From positions 1,116,001 to 1,180,000 of the forward strand of contig CM065887.1 in assembly GCA_033439255.1 (NCBI GenBank): 64,000 bases of DNA, given 5' to 3'. A model generated the notes under the pieces. The model was given only the letters and a program-made list of their open reading frames with translations, searched no databases and was not told where the DNA came from. Shown in pieces: positions 14,333 through 24,903 of this stretch (positions within the stretch are counted from its first letter, which is position 1; every line of letters starts with the position of its first letter). Origin of the DNA: Hericium rajendrae. Its lineage: Eukaryota > Basidiomycota > Agaricomycetes > Russulales > Hericiaceae. The translations under genes and the position numbers were made by a program.

Positions 14333-16249
14333 AATGGGTCTAAGAGCGGGGAGAGGAGGACAAGCCCGAGCACGACGGCCAGCTGCAGGGAGAGAACTGC
14401 GAGAACACAGTGGAGCGAAGAGCGCTGAAGTTTGCAACGATTTTCAAGGCAGGTTTATACGATTCCCGAATCTGTGGCCCGGTGGTTCCACCGGAGCAGA
14501 ACCATGCGGTCCATCAAGAATCGCTCACTGACACGCCGGATATGTCTTCGGCCGTACCTGGTTGGCTCTGATAACCACGATGGCCGGACCCGTCTGGCAG
14601 GTCGCTTACTTCTGGCGCTCCGCATCGCGAATGAAACACAGCGCGATCCATGTCTATGATCCGCCAGTACAATGCGTGGGAAGTTGTTTCGCAAGACCTG
14701 TATGGGCGAGTAAGTATAGTGTAGCTAGAGTGTAGAGCACAAGACCACCGAGCAACGCCTTACCGCGGCTCGGCCGCGGCCGATATGTGTTGTCGCGTGC
14801 TGGAAAATCGTTATCTGTCAGTTTGATCCCGATGCGATCTGGGCATTAGATCAATGGACCATACCGACAACCCTGTATACCGTACATTACCGCACGGCGT
14901 TCACTGCCCTGCACGTCAGCCCGGTGATTGTGACCTCGTATGTACGAGTTGACAGGGTCATGCAATCGGCTCACATGGCATGGCGCGAGGAGCTGAGCAG
15001 TATAAGTACTAGCAGGCTAAGAGTCGAGGCTCTCCACCCTTTATCAAGATATACTGTATAGTCGAAGACATCGTGCTGCTGGCTATGGAGAGTCGAGGTA
15101 AGCAAGTATTCAGGACCTTAGGCAGTAAGTCACAGACCACTTGCACCAGCCGAGATAAGCGGCGCGCTTCACATTCTTGCAGATTCATTATTGGCGGATA
15201 AGTGGTTCTGATATGCGCTAGAGCGCCTGCTTGTATGCCCTATGGACCTAGTCTTGTGCGACAGCACCGCCCACGATAAGCATGTTTCAAGGTGCGCACC
15301 TGGTTCTCCAAGATCTCAACTAACATTATAAGTGCTGCCAAGCTGCCTCTCAATGTCAGTCTCGCCAGCTGAATATCGGAGGAGCTGTCAACGCGTCACA
15401 TGCCTCATTGCCAGAGCCGAGTGCCCCAGGTGACCATCGCATTGAGCAGCGGCAGCGGCCGCTCCTAGACGACCTCATGCTGAGAGAAAGATGAAGTCGG
15501 AATTGATCGGGATCCTTGCGTTGCGTCTCGACACAACCCGCGAATCGAGTCCTCAGGAACTCGATGGTATCTCGGTAGCGCTAGTGACGACCTGCAGAAG
15601 TTCGGAATCACAAGCATCAAGAACATTGACGAGGAATCGCTAAATTATAGAGATCGCCGTACCTGCTACCTGCCTCGGACACTCCCCGGACCCGTAGCGT
15701 AAATAGTCTCGGCGTGCGATCATTTCGCCATGGAGAAACTTCAGTGCTTCGAGCCTAGCCCCGTTGAGGCATACAGTCCTCATGAAGAGAAGTTGGTAAC
15801 GCATGCATGAAGTTTTACCAATCTTCTAGGCACTCGACTTGCATGCGGCAGTTCCGCGCGCCGGTGTCTCGACATAACCAGATCTGACAAAACTTGTTAA
15901 GTGGAAGATGAAATAGGATCGGGGATAAGCATATGTTGCAGGCGCACCTAGAGAGAAAGCCTATGCTCTTCTGTGCTGCCCATAGCGGATGCAAGCAGTC
16001 ATATATATTCAGAATGCTTGAATTCTGCGGATAAAATGATATCAATGCTAGGTATCAACCACGAGCAATGACACTCAACATGATCGGGACTCACCAAGCT
16101 TCATTACACAGCATCTCAAGTATAAAAAATACAATAAGCTAGAAAAACGCTCACGCGTGCCATACAGTTACATTACATCTTCACAGAAGATACCACACTA
16201 GCCACACTACTTTCATCGAAAGCAAGTAGGCATCAGACCTAATGTTACA
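14333..16249. other. 1.9 kb region without recognisable genes
   Basis: Between the transporter promoter and the mzt1 3' end. No open frame over ~230 bp in 14,700-15,800 and no tRNA, repeat or known domain. It may hold noncoding transcripts or decayed sequence. Nothing supports a specific call. Confidence 0.5.
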
Positions 16250-16603
16250 TCATCGCGCAGAGCTAGCTGGTCTGGCATTGTTCGCGCCAGCTTGAGCATT
16301 CAGCGCGGCGCCTTCTCTTCTCAGCTCCTGGATCACAGCCTGGAAGCAGACGAGCCATCACTTAACTCTAAAACAAGGTGTATCACTACTTGTACTCACC
16401 GCGAGAGCCTCTGGGTTTACGCCACTCTCGATCATGCCAACGCAAGTCGCGAGTGTCTCCCTGTCCAGCTCGGTATTCAAAAGCTGCGATATCTCGAACA
16501 GAACTGCACATGTCACGATCTCGCAGCCAATTTTGAGAAGGACACACTTACTGTCCAAGGTGTGCTGAGCGGCAGATATCCTGTCCGTTTCTTTCTTCGA
16601 CAT
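16250..16603 (-). CDS. mzt1: mitotic-spindle organizing protein 1 (MOZART1)
   Basis: Small protein of the gamma-tubulin ring complex that binds the N-termini of GCP proteins and is needed to recruit and activate them at spindle pole bodies. Three exons: 16603-16551 ([17 protein letters not shown]), a middle exon with [21 protein letters not shown] and [13 protein letters not shown], and a last exon [16 protein letters not shown]...SSAR-stop. Both introns have clean GTAAGT/GTGAGT donors. The spliced product is about 81 residues, matching the family, and [11 protein letters not shown] and GVNPEAL are its hallmark. It is divergently paired with a GCP gene, 316 bp between starts, so two partners of one complex may share a promoter. 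Confidence 0.92.
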
Positions 16604-16919
16604 GATTGCTTGAAGGGCAAAGCCGGTGAGGAGGCTATAGTTTCCTTATTCCGCGTCTTTTTTCTGTAAGATAAGCTGTCAGTGAAGCAGAAAGAGCGAT
16701 ACTAGTCAAATGGTGAGGGAAGAAGGCAAAGAACCTTCCTGGACTAGGCGGAATTGAGCGAACCTTGCAGACTTGCAGGCGACTGAGGTGACTCGAAAAT
16801 GGCGAGAGATGGCGTCGGACGAAGGCGCGTCTCGGAGCCGTGAGCGCGTCGCGACGGTCACGTGCAATAGTGTAATTGAGTGCTTTCTTTCTTGCGAGTC
16901 GACTATACGCTCCTCCGGC
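16604..16919. promoter_or_regulatory. shared bidirectional promoter of mzt1 and the GCP gene
   Basis: 316 bp separate the two divergent start codons. The stretch includes GCGCGTC at ~16825 and GCGCGTCGCGAC at ~16846, both carrying the CGCGT core of MluI-box type elements, and a CACGTG at ~16859. No TATA box is seen. Co-regulation is inferred from layout, not shown. Confidence 0.5.
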
Positions 16920-19900
16920 ATGGCTGGCCAGCTGTTCCCATTGTCTCCCTTTTTTAAAGAACTGGAAGCACAGCAGGACTATCTTCCGCCAATATCCGCC
17001 AGCTTTTTCATACCACGCTTGTCGGACAAACCTCAAGATCCAATACTAGATGCATTGAAATTAGCAGACGAACTTGCACGCAAGCCTCCAATATTGTCTG
17101 ATCATCAGGCGGCGGCCTCTCTATTTCAAAGCGAAGCTCTTGCTGCTCATTCTGACATTGAGTCCGATGATGGAGCTAGGATATGGTGTCTCGCGGTAGC
17201 AACCAAAGATACAAGGGCGCAGGTGCGTAGAGTAGCCATTACTATCGGACTTATCGCCAAGATGAACGCGTACTACACTGCTAGAATAAAATTAGGTCAT
17301 GGGATACTCTGCGTTCAGTGTATCCTGCTAGCGCACTGCCGAGCTCGTTCTTGTCAGAGCAAAAGAGCCGTACCTTTGCTGCAGCGCGATATTAGTTCGT
17401 ACATCACTTCTTGTTTCCTCCAGCCCACGTTCATACCCGATCAAAGTGTTAATCCGCCTCTCCACGATCCCTCCATACGCACCATCTATGTAACTCGAGA
17501 ACAGATGTTACATTCCTTGAAGCTCATCATGATAGGAAGTTCGTCACCTTTGTGGGTATGGGATGAAGATTCCGAAACATTTGTGCTTTGGAACGAGGAT
17601 TCTACTGTCTCATGTGTCCTTGCAGAAGATGGAAAGGATGAGACCATTACAACAAGGTTTTTGATGGCTATCTCCGTCGACTGTCTAGACTTAACATGAT
17701 AGCCAGCTTCACGACTCGATTTCTCAACATCGGGACGCTGCTCCGACGAATAGAATCATTGATAGCGAAGCTTCGTCTAAGGTCAGTAACATCCAATAGA
17801 TCTCACAGGAATATTTCATTTGACGATTACAGGTTGAATGACGGGCCCGCTATCCACGCCTTCACGCATTCCGTGTCTGCTTGCATTGACTATCTGCGCC
17901 TCAATTTATCAGAGCTTCCGGGGGCTCTTGAAACTTCGATGCAACCTTCTGCGATCTGGATGGACCTGGCCCTGCCTGAAAATATGCTTGAAGCGATTGC
18001 TGCTTTGTCTTTCCATGTAACAACCCTTCTTATTCTCGTGGTCTTCATCTAACGATGACGCCAGGACGATGAACCAATGCTGGCGACATACACATGCATT
18101 CCGACTGATCCAGCAACCCTTTTGTCGCGCATATATTCACATTTGCAGATGCACATAGATCGACAGTCTCCGCGCCAGGTTACAGCCATGCTGGCCTACA
18201 TCTTGACGGAAACGTCAGAAACATATTTCAAATCTTTGAGCGAATCTGTCGGCTACTGTTCGGGACCCTTCGCTTTGCAGACGCAAAATCTCCTGCCGTC
18301 TGACGATCAGATTGCGGACGCAGAGATACTAGATGAGGAGGACGATATCTCTGCTGACGCGCAAGAGGTCGTCCATCCATTCCCCAAATTTTTGCTTCCG
18401 GAAGTCACCGAATCTTTAGTTCGCGCGAAGAGGTCGCTCAAGCTTCTACACGCAGCCAATCCCGACCATCCATTGCTGAAGCAGACATCCTTGGGCAGGC
18501 AAATATCGTGGATGTGGACACCCGCCGAAGTCGATTCTGCATGGCACGAGAGCAGGGCAAGCGTTCATACGGAGATACCCAAGTTTTCTGGAGCTGCCGA
18601 TGCACCCACTGGCCACCGTCCCACAAGTGATGATCCCAATGCAGTTCTCGATCAGTTCAAAGTGTTCGATCTAGAGCCCGGAGTCCACCTCGGCACAATC
18701 TCATCATTCGATCCGACTTCGAAGCTACGGTCCTTCATCGACAAATTCCCATCCTCACTTCCTCCTTTGACCCCGACCCTACCCCTCCTCACCGACCTGG
18801 TACTGCACCCGCTCCTCCAGCATTGTCACGCCATTTCCCACTCCCTTCTTTCCGTCTTCCTTTCTCCCCGATCGCACCTCAACGTCCACGCGCACCTCCG
18901 CCTGCTCAGGGGATTCCTCCTCCTCACATCTCCATCCTTTAAGTCCCGCCTCCAGTCCGCCATTTTCTCCGACTCAGAGGACTGGACATTCGAGCAGAAC
19001 CACGCCCGCGTCCTTGCCCAGCGGTCCCGCAGCCGCAGTCGGACGCGCTCGCGCTCCGGCGAGAGCGGCACCCAGCACAATGCAACGTGGGCCGTCGGAC
19101 TGGGACTTGGTGTTGTGGAGCGCGACTCGTGGCCGCCGGGAGGCGCGGATCTCAGTTTCTATCTGCGGACAGTTATCGTGGATGCGTTGGAGTCGCGACT
19201 TGTTGAGGCTTTTGAAGAGGGAGTTCAGGATAGTGTGGACCGAGTACATGCGGAGGCTGAGTTCAGGCTCGGCTTTGCTATCAGGGATCTGCCTGTGGGG
19301 ACGGGACGAGACCGGTGGTTGAATCCATGCTGTGAGTGTATTCGCTCAATGCTGATAATTTAAAACTAACACATTCATGCAGCCATAGAGTACGTCTGAG
19401 CGCCTATGTAGAAAGAGACCTGGCTACTGACAACGCTCTCGACCACAGATCTTTAGACTTCCTGTACATGGATTATAAACCTCCACATCCTCTGGATGTG
19501 GTCATCACACCGGATGTCCTTTCCAAGTACAATCGCGTATTCTGCTTTTCACTTCGGCTCCTGCGAGGTGAGCGTGCCACCTACATGTCACCCGTTCCAG
19601 CATTGACGCATACATCCAGTACAAAACGCCCTCAGCGCCCTCTTCCGCATGACCCGCAAGCCCGCCGAACCCTTATTTCCCACCCTCACCCCCTCGAACA
19701 AACGCCTCCTGCACTTCCGCTTCCTCGCGCAACACTTCGTGACCGCGCTCGCGTCGTACGTCTTCGACACCGCCATCGGCGGCAACTTCGACGCCTTCCT
19801 CGCGCGCATCGGCGACGGGCAGCGCCACTGCGCCGACGTGTTCGCGCTCGCGGAGCTGCACTCTGCGACGCTCGACGACATCCTCGCGGCGTGCCTCCTG

Positions 19901-20304
19901 CGCTCGACACAGCGGGCCGCGGGCGACGCGCTGCGCGTGTGTCTAGAGCTCGTGCTTGATCTGTGTATATTGGCGGGCGAGCTGCGGCGCGAGCGCATTG
20001 AGGAGTATCGCGCGGCGCCAGTGCTGGAGGAGCTGTTTGCTGCGTTTCGTGAGAAGATGGCGCATTTTGTGGGTCTCTCGTTCGTATGTGATGTGTTGGA
20101 TTGCTGATGGGTGGCCTGCAGATCAAGGTCTTGAGGGCGCTGGTGGATAAGGGCGCGTCGACGTCGCATCTGCCGTTTGAGTTCGCGTACTTGGGCGGGT
20201 CCGGCTCACAGCTGGCGACGGGAGGAGCGGGCAGTCTGCACCATCTGCTTGTGAAGCTGGATGGCGGCGGTTGGTGGGAGAGCTACTCTCAGCAGTCATC
20301 TTGA
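16920..20304 (+). CDS. gamma-tubulin complex component (Spc97/Spc98 family, GCP5/6-like)
   Basis: Structural subunit of the gamma-tubulin ring complex, which nucleates microtubules at the spindle pole body. The start at 16920 gives MAGQLFPLSPFFKELEAQQ. Family traits in order: PLWVWDEDSETFVLWNEDS (~17,550), SFTTRFLNIGTLLRRIESL (GRIP1 area), HAFTHSVSACIDYLRLNLSE, FPKFLLPEVTESLVRAKRS, and in the GRIP2 region LDFLYMDYKPPHPLDVVITP, SKYNRVFCFSLRLLR, RLLHFRFLAQHFVTALASYVF and HLLVKLDGGGWW near the end. About ten introns. The long insert between GRIP1 and GRIP2, with an Arg-Ser patch (RSRSRSRTRSRSGES), favours a GCP5 or GCP6 type over GCP2/3, but the exact subunit is not settled. The last 600 bp are strongly GC-biased. 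Confidence 0.85.
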
Positions 20305-20653
20305 GAATGAGCGGGACTATGCAATATTGTATATCAAGCTGGTATAATCATTTGTATTGAGTCTATGACATTGGCATTGAGCGTGCAGACAAATCGAGTG
20401 CAGTGGTGTGGCTAAAGTACGTGTACACGTATGTGATGAGGCAGATATCTAAATGCGCATAGGGTTCATATGAATGGATGGGAGCATGCATGGTCGACCT
20501 GAAAGTTCAACGCGAAGCGATCCAGTGGTATAGTACGAATGGACAAGGCCAAGCAGGCACGACAAGAAACAACAACAGAAGAGATCATTTACCTGATACT
20601 TTTACGAATACGATACGCCTTTTGATCCCCTTGGTATACCGACGAGGGCACGC
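20305..20653. other. short convergent intergenic region
   Basis: 349 bp between the GCP and CDC6 stop codons. AT-rich, no gene seen. It holds the two 3' ends. Confidence 0.5.
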
Positions 20654-22786
20654 CTAGTCCTCCATAGCACCGTCGAACCCAACGGTGCCCGCCTTTTGCC
20701 GCACCTGCACCTTCGCCTCCTTGCGGATCTTCGCCATCTCGCGCTCCCAAATCGCACAGATCTCCTCCTCCTTAACATCGACGGCCCCCTCCGCAGCCGC
20801 ATGCCCGTCCGCAGACACGCCCAGTCCGCGCAGGACCTCGTCCGCGCGGATGCCCTCGACGAACTGCACCTCCTGGCCCTTCGCGCCCTTGCCAAGCGCG
20901 CCCGCGAATGACCCCGTGCGCCCGAACTTGCGCTTGCTCGGCGACGCGGTCACGGAGCCGCTCGACCCGGAGGCAGACAGTGACACGAGGCCGACGGTCT
21001 CGAGCACGCCTGCGAGGTCGGCAAACTCGCTGCGCGAGACGGGCGCGAAGATGCCGCCGTCGCCGCGCGCGAGGAGCGCGGTGTAGAACGCATGCAGGTG
21101 GTTCGTGTCGACGGACGCGGTGGCGGGCTGCAGCACCGCGGAAGAGGAGCCCGTGCGCTTCATGGGCGTGCGCGGAGGTGAAGGGGCCTGGGCAGAGCCA
21201 GTGCTGAGGGGCAGGTTGGCTTCGACGCGTTTGCAGGCGAGCAGGAACGCGAGGAGGACGAGGCGCGCTTGAAGGCCCAGATTGCGGACCTTCAGCACGA
21301 TCTCGCTGTTGGACGATTTGACGGGGGCGCCCGCGGTCATGGGCATGGCGCCAATCTTCGACACGGGCGCGTAGGCTTTGAGGGCGGAGAGGATGTGGGA
21401 GGGGGTGACGCTCGGCGGCGCGGCGCCCTGCATGCCAGCGACGAAGTTCTCCGCGTTTGCGAGGTCGATGGCGCCGCGCAGGACTTCGAAAAGCGAGCGC
21501 ACGTCGCCGGTCTGCGTCGCGATCTTTTTCGAGAGGAGCGTCAAGGTCGGAATGGGAAGGAACTTGCGGACGTCGGCCTCCGTCGCCTGCGAGTCCTGCT
21601 CGGTGAGAGGCTTGAGCCGGGCCTGGAGAATTTCCAGGAGCTGCGCGGGTTCATATGGCGAGAAGTGGACAGTCTTGACACCCGTCACGCCATGCATGGA
21701 CAGCTGGGACTTGGACGAGGTCAGCGTGTGGGTGTTGGCGATGCCGACGATCCGGAGGACCGATGCATGGTCATGTGCAAGCGAGAAAAGGGATGACAGG
21801 GCCTGCGAAGAGGTCGCGACATGGTCGATCTCATCGAGAACAAGGATGCTGTTTCACTGAAATTAGACATCGATTGATGACACAAAAGATAAGACATTAC
21901 GTACCACTTGGTTTCACGGCGAGCGAGAATTTCTTGAACCAGATCGCTGCTCCGTGCCTTCTTGCCTCGTTGGTGGGACCCACCGAGCTCCTCGAGCAGG
22001 CGATCCCAAACGGCATCCAAGCCATTGAGTGCCATGCAGTTGACGACGGCGACACTGACGTCGTTCTCGAACATCTCGATCTCGAGGTCCGTGAGAATGG
22101 AGTTGACGAGTGCCGTTTTGCCGCATCCAGGGGATCCAGAGATGTAGAGGACGGGGTTGGCAGTGTCTGCGCGCTTGAGTTTTGAGGCGAAGAACGCGGA
22201 TAGGAAACCGCGAACGGTCGCACGTTCTGCGACACGGCCAGCGATGTCGCCTGCACTGTTGCACGTCGCGCGAAGCAAAGCCCGTGCTCTGGCATGAAGC
22301 GGAAGACGATTGGAGGAGGGAGTGGTGGGAGGGGTCTGTATCGCGAGACGGTTCATGGCAGAGACCGGGGTCTGTGGCACGATGCTCGACGTCGATGAAC
22401 GACGACGGGGAGCTTTCACACGTCGTGAGCACAGAGCAAAATTGAATAACGTCGGACTTACTTGTGCGAGAACGCGTTGGAGTGATTACTTCTGTACTAG
22501 TGCGTCGCAGTGACCCGACCAATCTTCTGCTAGATGGCGTATCGACGCCCTCGACGCGGAAGGGGGCCACATTCTCCTTGTTCCCGTCGCCGTCCACGAT
22601 CGTCGACGACGTTCGCGGCCGTTTGGCAATGGGTGTTTCTGGTGTGGGCGGACATACATCTATGATACTATTACACGACGTTCCTGCCTCCAGAGACGAC
22701 GACGACGAGACGTCAGACTGAGAACGGTGAGTGCGTTTGCCGAGCACAGAGCTCCTGGTTACACGCGGCGTCGTCGGGAGCGTCAT
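20654..22786 (-). CDS. CDC6: CDC6, replication licensing AAA+ ATPase
   Basis: Loads the Mcm2-7 helicase at origins with ORC and Cdt1 in G1. The start at 22786 gives a regulatory N-terminus rich in S/T-P Cdk sites (VCPPTPETP, VEGVDTPSS, VITPTR). It holds a nuclear signal AKRPR (54-58) and a KEN degradation box GNKENVAP (~70-72). AAA+ core: Walker A SGSPGCGKTALV, NCMALNGLDAVWDRL, Walker B ILVLDEIDHV across an intron near 21,860, sensor 1 IVGIANTHTL, and sensor 2 TQTGDVRSLFEVLRGA. The C-terminal winged helix follows and holds a GC-rich insert. Three introns are visible. It looks intact. A cluster of ACGCGT boxes lies 130-180 bp upstream, fitting G1/S control as in yeasts. Confidence 0.92.
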
Positions 22787-22913
22787 TGACGATGAAGAGG
22801 GTATACAGGAAAGATCCAGACGATGTAGAACGACCTGGGATGAGAAGAGCGCTGGCTGGCGTCCTGGGAAATTATAGGTCGGCTAATATTTCAAACTCCG
22901 CCCATCATCATCA

Positions 22914-22970
22914 ACGCGACGCGTCGACGCGTATCGCGTTCAGTCACGTGGACGCAATCAACGCGTCGCG
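22914..22970 (-). promoter_or_regulatory. cluster of MluI cell-cycle boxes upstream of CDC6
   Basis: ACGCGT occurs three times (22919, 22927, 22961), with extra ACGCGA/TCGCG half-matches at 22914, 22934 and 22966 and a CACGTG at 22945. ACGCGT is the binding site of MBF (Mbp1-Swi6), which drives CDC6 and other G1/S genes in yeasts. The cluster lies 128-184 bp upstream of the CDC6 start. Confidence 0.65.
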
Positions 22971-23127
22971 TTAGGGCACATGAAACACGCGCTTTCTTTT
23001 TGAATAACTTTCTCCCACTTTTCTATTCCGCTTCTAATATCTATGGACAAGATATGGCCAATAGAACTGGTAAAATTAGTAAGTTGGACCCATATGTAGG
23101 ATAACTTTCATCTTTAGCAAAAATACT

Positions 23128-23195
23128 CTACGAGCCTCGGACTCGAACCCACAATTTCTAGCCAACCACCTGGCTAACCATTAAGCTAGCCCGGT
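23128..23195 (-). pseudogene. tRNA-like sequence, probably a decayed tRNA gene
   Basis: On the - strand an A-box-like TAGCTTAATGGTTAGCC is followed by a B box GGTTCGAGTCC at the right distance. Five of seven acceptor pairs fit and the D stem closes with three pairs. The T stem has two mismatches, and the anticodon hairpin (TAGCC/GGCTA) has an eight-base loop. It is best read as a tRNA pseudogene or the head of a tRNA-derived SINE. No isotype can be trusted. Confidence 0.45.
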
Positions 23196-23572
23196 GACAA
23201 GCATGCGGCTTTTGTGCGGGTACAGTCGCGCGCTCCCACCTTCTTCAGCAGAGCCAAGCCAACCCAGAAGTACGTCCACGTCTGTTATGCATGGACAGTA
23301 CCGTGATGTCTTGGTATGTTCCCCCAGATCTCAATTGGTTAGTGTCCCAGTTCTCGGAGTTTTGTACAGTCCAACTTTCCCAGTTTAGTTCCACGGAACA
23401 ACGTGAATGTGAGTCGATGACAGTCTTCCTTTGGATCCTAGTGGGCAGTGCAGATCGGCAGTGCGGCAAGTATAGTCCGGGGGAAAATCCTCCCATGGCA
23501 GGGTATAAGGATGGCGAAGACATGCTCCCACGCAGCCTCCTCCCGTGAGGCCGCCCTCGTTTCTGGCCGACC

Positions 23573-24610
23573 ATGGACGCCTCGCTAGTCCTGTGGGGCA
23601 TGCTAACCTATGCACGGTTGGCGACTGCCAATAATTGTGATAACAATTCGGAGTGCGTCATCCTTCAAATTTCTGAATAATCTACCTCATTTACGCGTAT
23701 CGATTGAAAGTGACGACGACGACGATCGGGAAAACTTCACCACTACCACTTTTGTTTCTGGCACCCATACTTTCACCAGAACGGTACCGCAGAACCCAAG
23801 CAACACATGTTTTCCTCGTCCGGGCCAACGACAGGATGATTCAGGATCAGGGCTCAGCAAAGGAGCGATAGCAGGGGTCGTCGTCGCCATTAGTAGGTTC
23901 GAGATGACTTCCAGTCTGAACGGCTGCTTACGCGTGCTATTGCAGTAATCGCCCTTCTTTCGGTCTGCTTCCTCTTATTATGCTTACGTCGAAGACGCGC
24001 TCGAAGAATAGTAGGAAAGCCGGATCTTGCGGCCGCCCCATCTACAGCGCCTCCAATGCACGCCGCAAACGTCCAGCTTTCATCACTGGATGCCGCGAGA
24101 ACGAACTACACTCCACTTGGATTGGCGGTCGCGGGCCACCCGCATTCTGCATCCCCACAGCATCAAATGGCGAACGTTGCTCCATCCGTAATGGCAGCCC
24201 CGCACGGTTCTGACTGCCCGCAGTCCCTATTGCCGGCATTCCAAATGGCGAACATCGCTCCATCCCCCGTGACAGCGGACCAGATACTGTCAGGCGCCGA
24301 AGCCGCAGGCACAGCACCGGCAGGTTCGCTCGTTGATCCCGCCGCTGCGATGAAAGCCCTGCCTGCCACGCCCTCCGAGTCGCACATGTCCTGCTCGTCC
24401 TCCACGCAGCCGTCGTCAATGTACGCGTCGTCGAGCGCCCTGTTACAGCCCCACACCCAGCCTCCAAGTGGCCCGAGCCGCGCGTCCTCAGAGCTGCATT
24501 CGGAGATGTGGCTGCATCAGAAGGACCTGCAGCTGCAGCATCGGCAGCAGGAGCTGGAGGCTGCAGATCCACCGCCGAGGTATGAGGCTGTTGCGGACCC
24601 GCAGTTATAG
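23573..24610 (+). CDS. single-pass membrane protein with Asp-rich ectodomain and PPxY tail
   Basis: Hypothetical receptor-like protein of a layout common in mushrooms. The start at 23573 gives a short hydrophobic leader (MDASLVLWGMLTYARLATA). Across a ~62 bp intron it joins an Asp run and a short Ser/Thr-rich outer part (ENFTTTTFVSGTHTF). The linker SGSGLSKGAIAGVVVAI joins through a second intron to IALLSVCFLLLCL, forming one membrane helix, then a basic stop-transfer RRRRARRIV. The ~190-residue tail is low in complexity (Ala, Pro, Ser, Gln) and ends in PPPRYEAVADPQL. PPRY is a PPxY motif that Nedd4/Rsp5-type WW domains bind. Function unknown. Confidence 0.7.
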
Positions 24611-24903
24611 AGGCGCGGTGCGCAATACGATCCTGGTTTGATATCATGATACCACATTTATTATCGGACAATTTGATGAGCAGTTTCTTACGATGGTGAG
24701 AGTTTCTCGGGTAGTGGAGGATTTACCATTTGACAGGACTTGCTTCCATGGTATTTCGAATTTGTTATCATTCTTCATTACACGCATTACAATTCTATTT
24801 CGAACAGTGAGACAATCGAATAAAGCACATGAATTCGGTCCAGTCAGGTCCAATCAGAGCCACTTCGGGCAATGTAGCGCACAGAGCGAGAGCAAAGCAG
24901 TCT

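Noticed and set aside
14660-15800. Structural RNA gene in the gene-poor gap
   Set aside because: No A/B box pair, snoRNA box set or spliceosomal RNA core could be found by eye.
20685-22721. Plus-strand open frames opposite CDC6
   Set aside because: Arg/Ser-rich shadow translation; all AAA+ motifs lie on the - strand.
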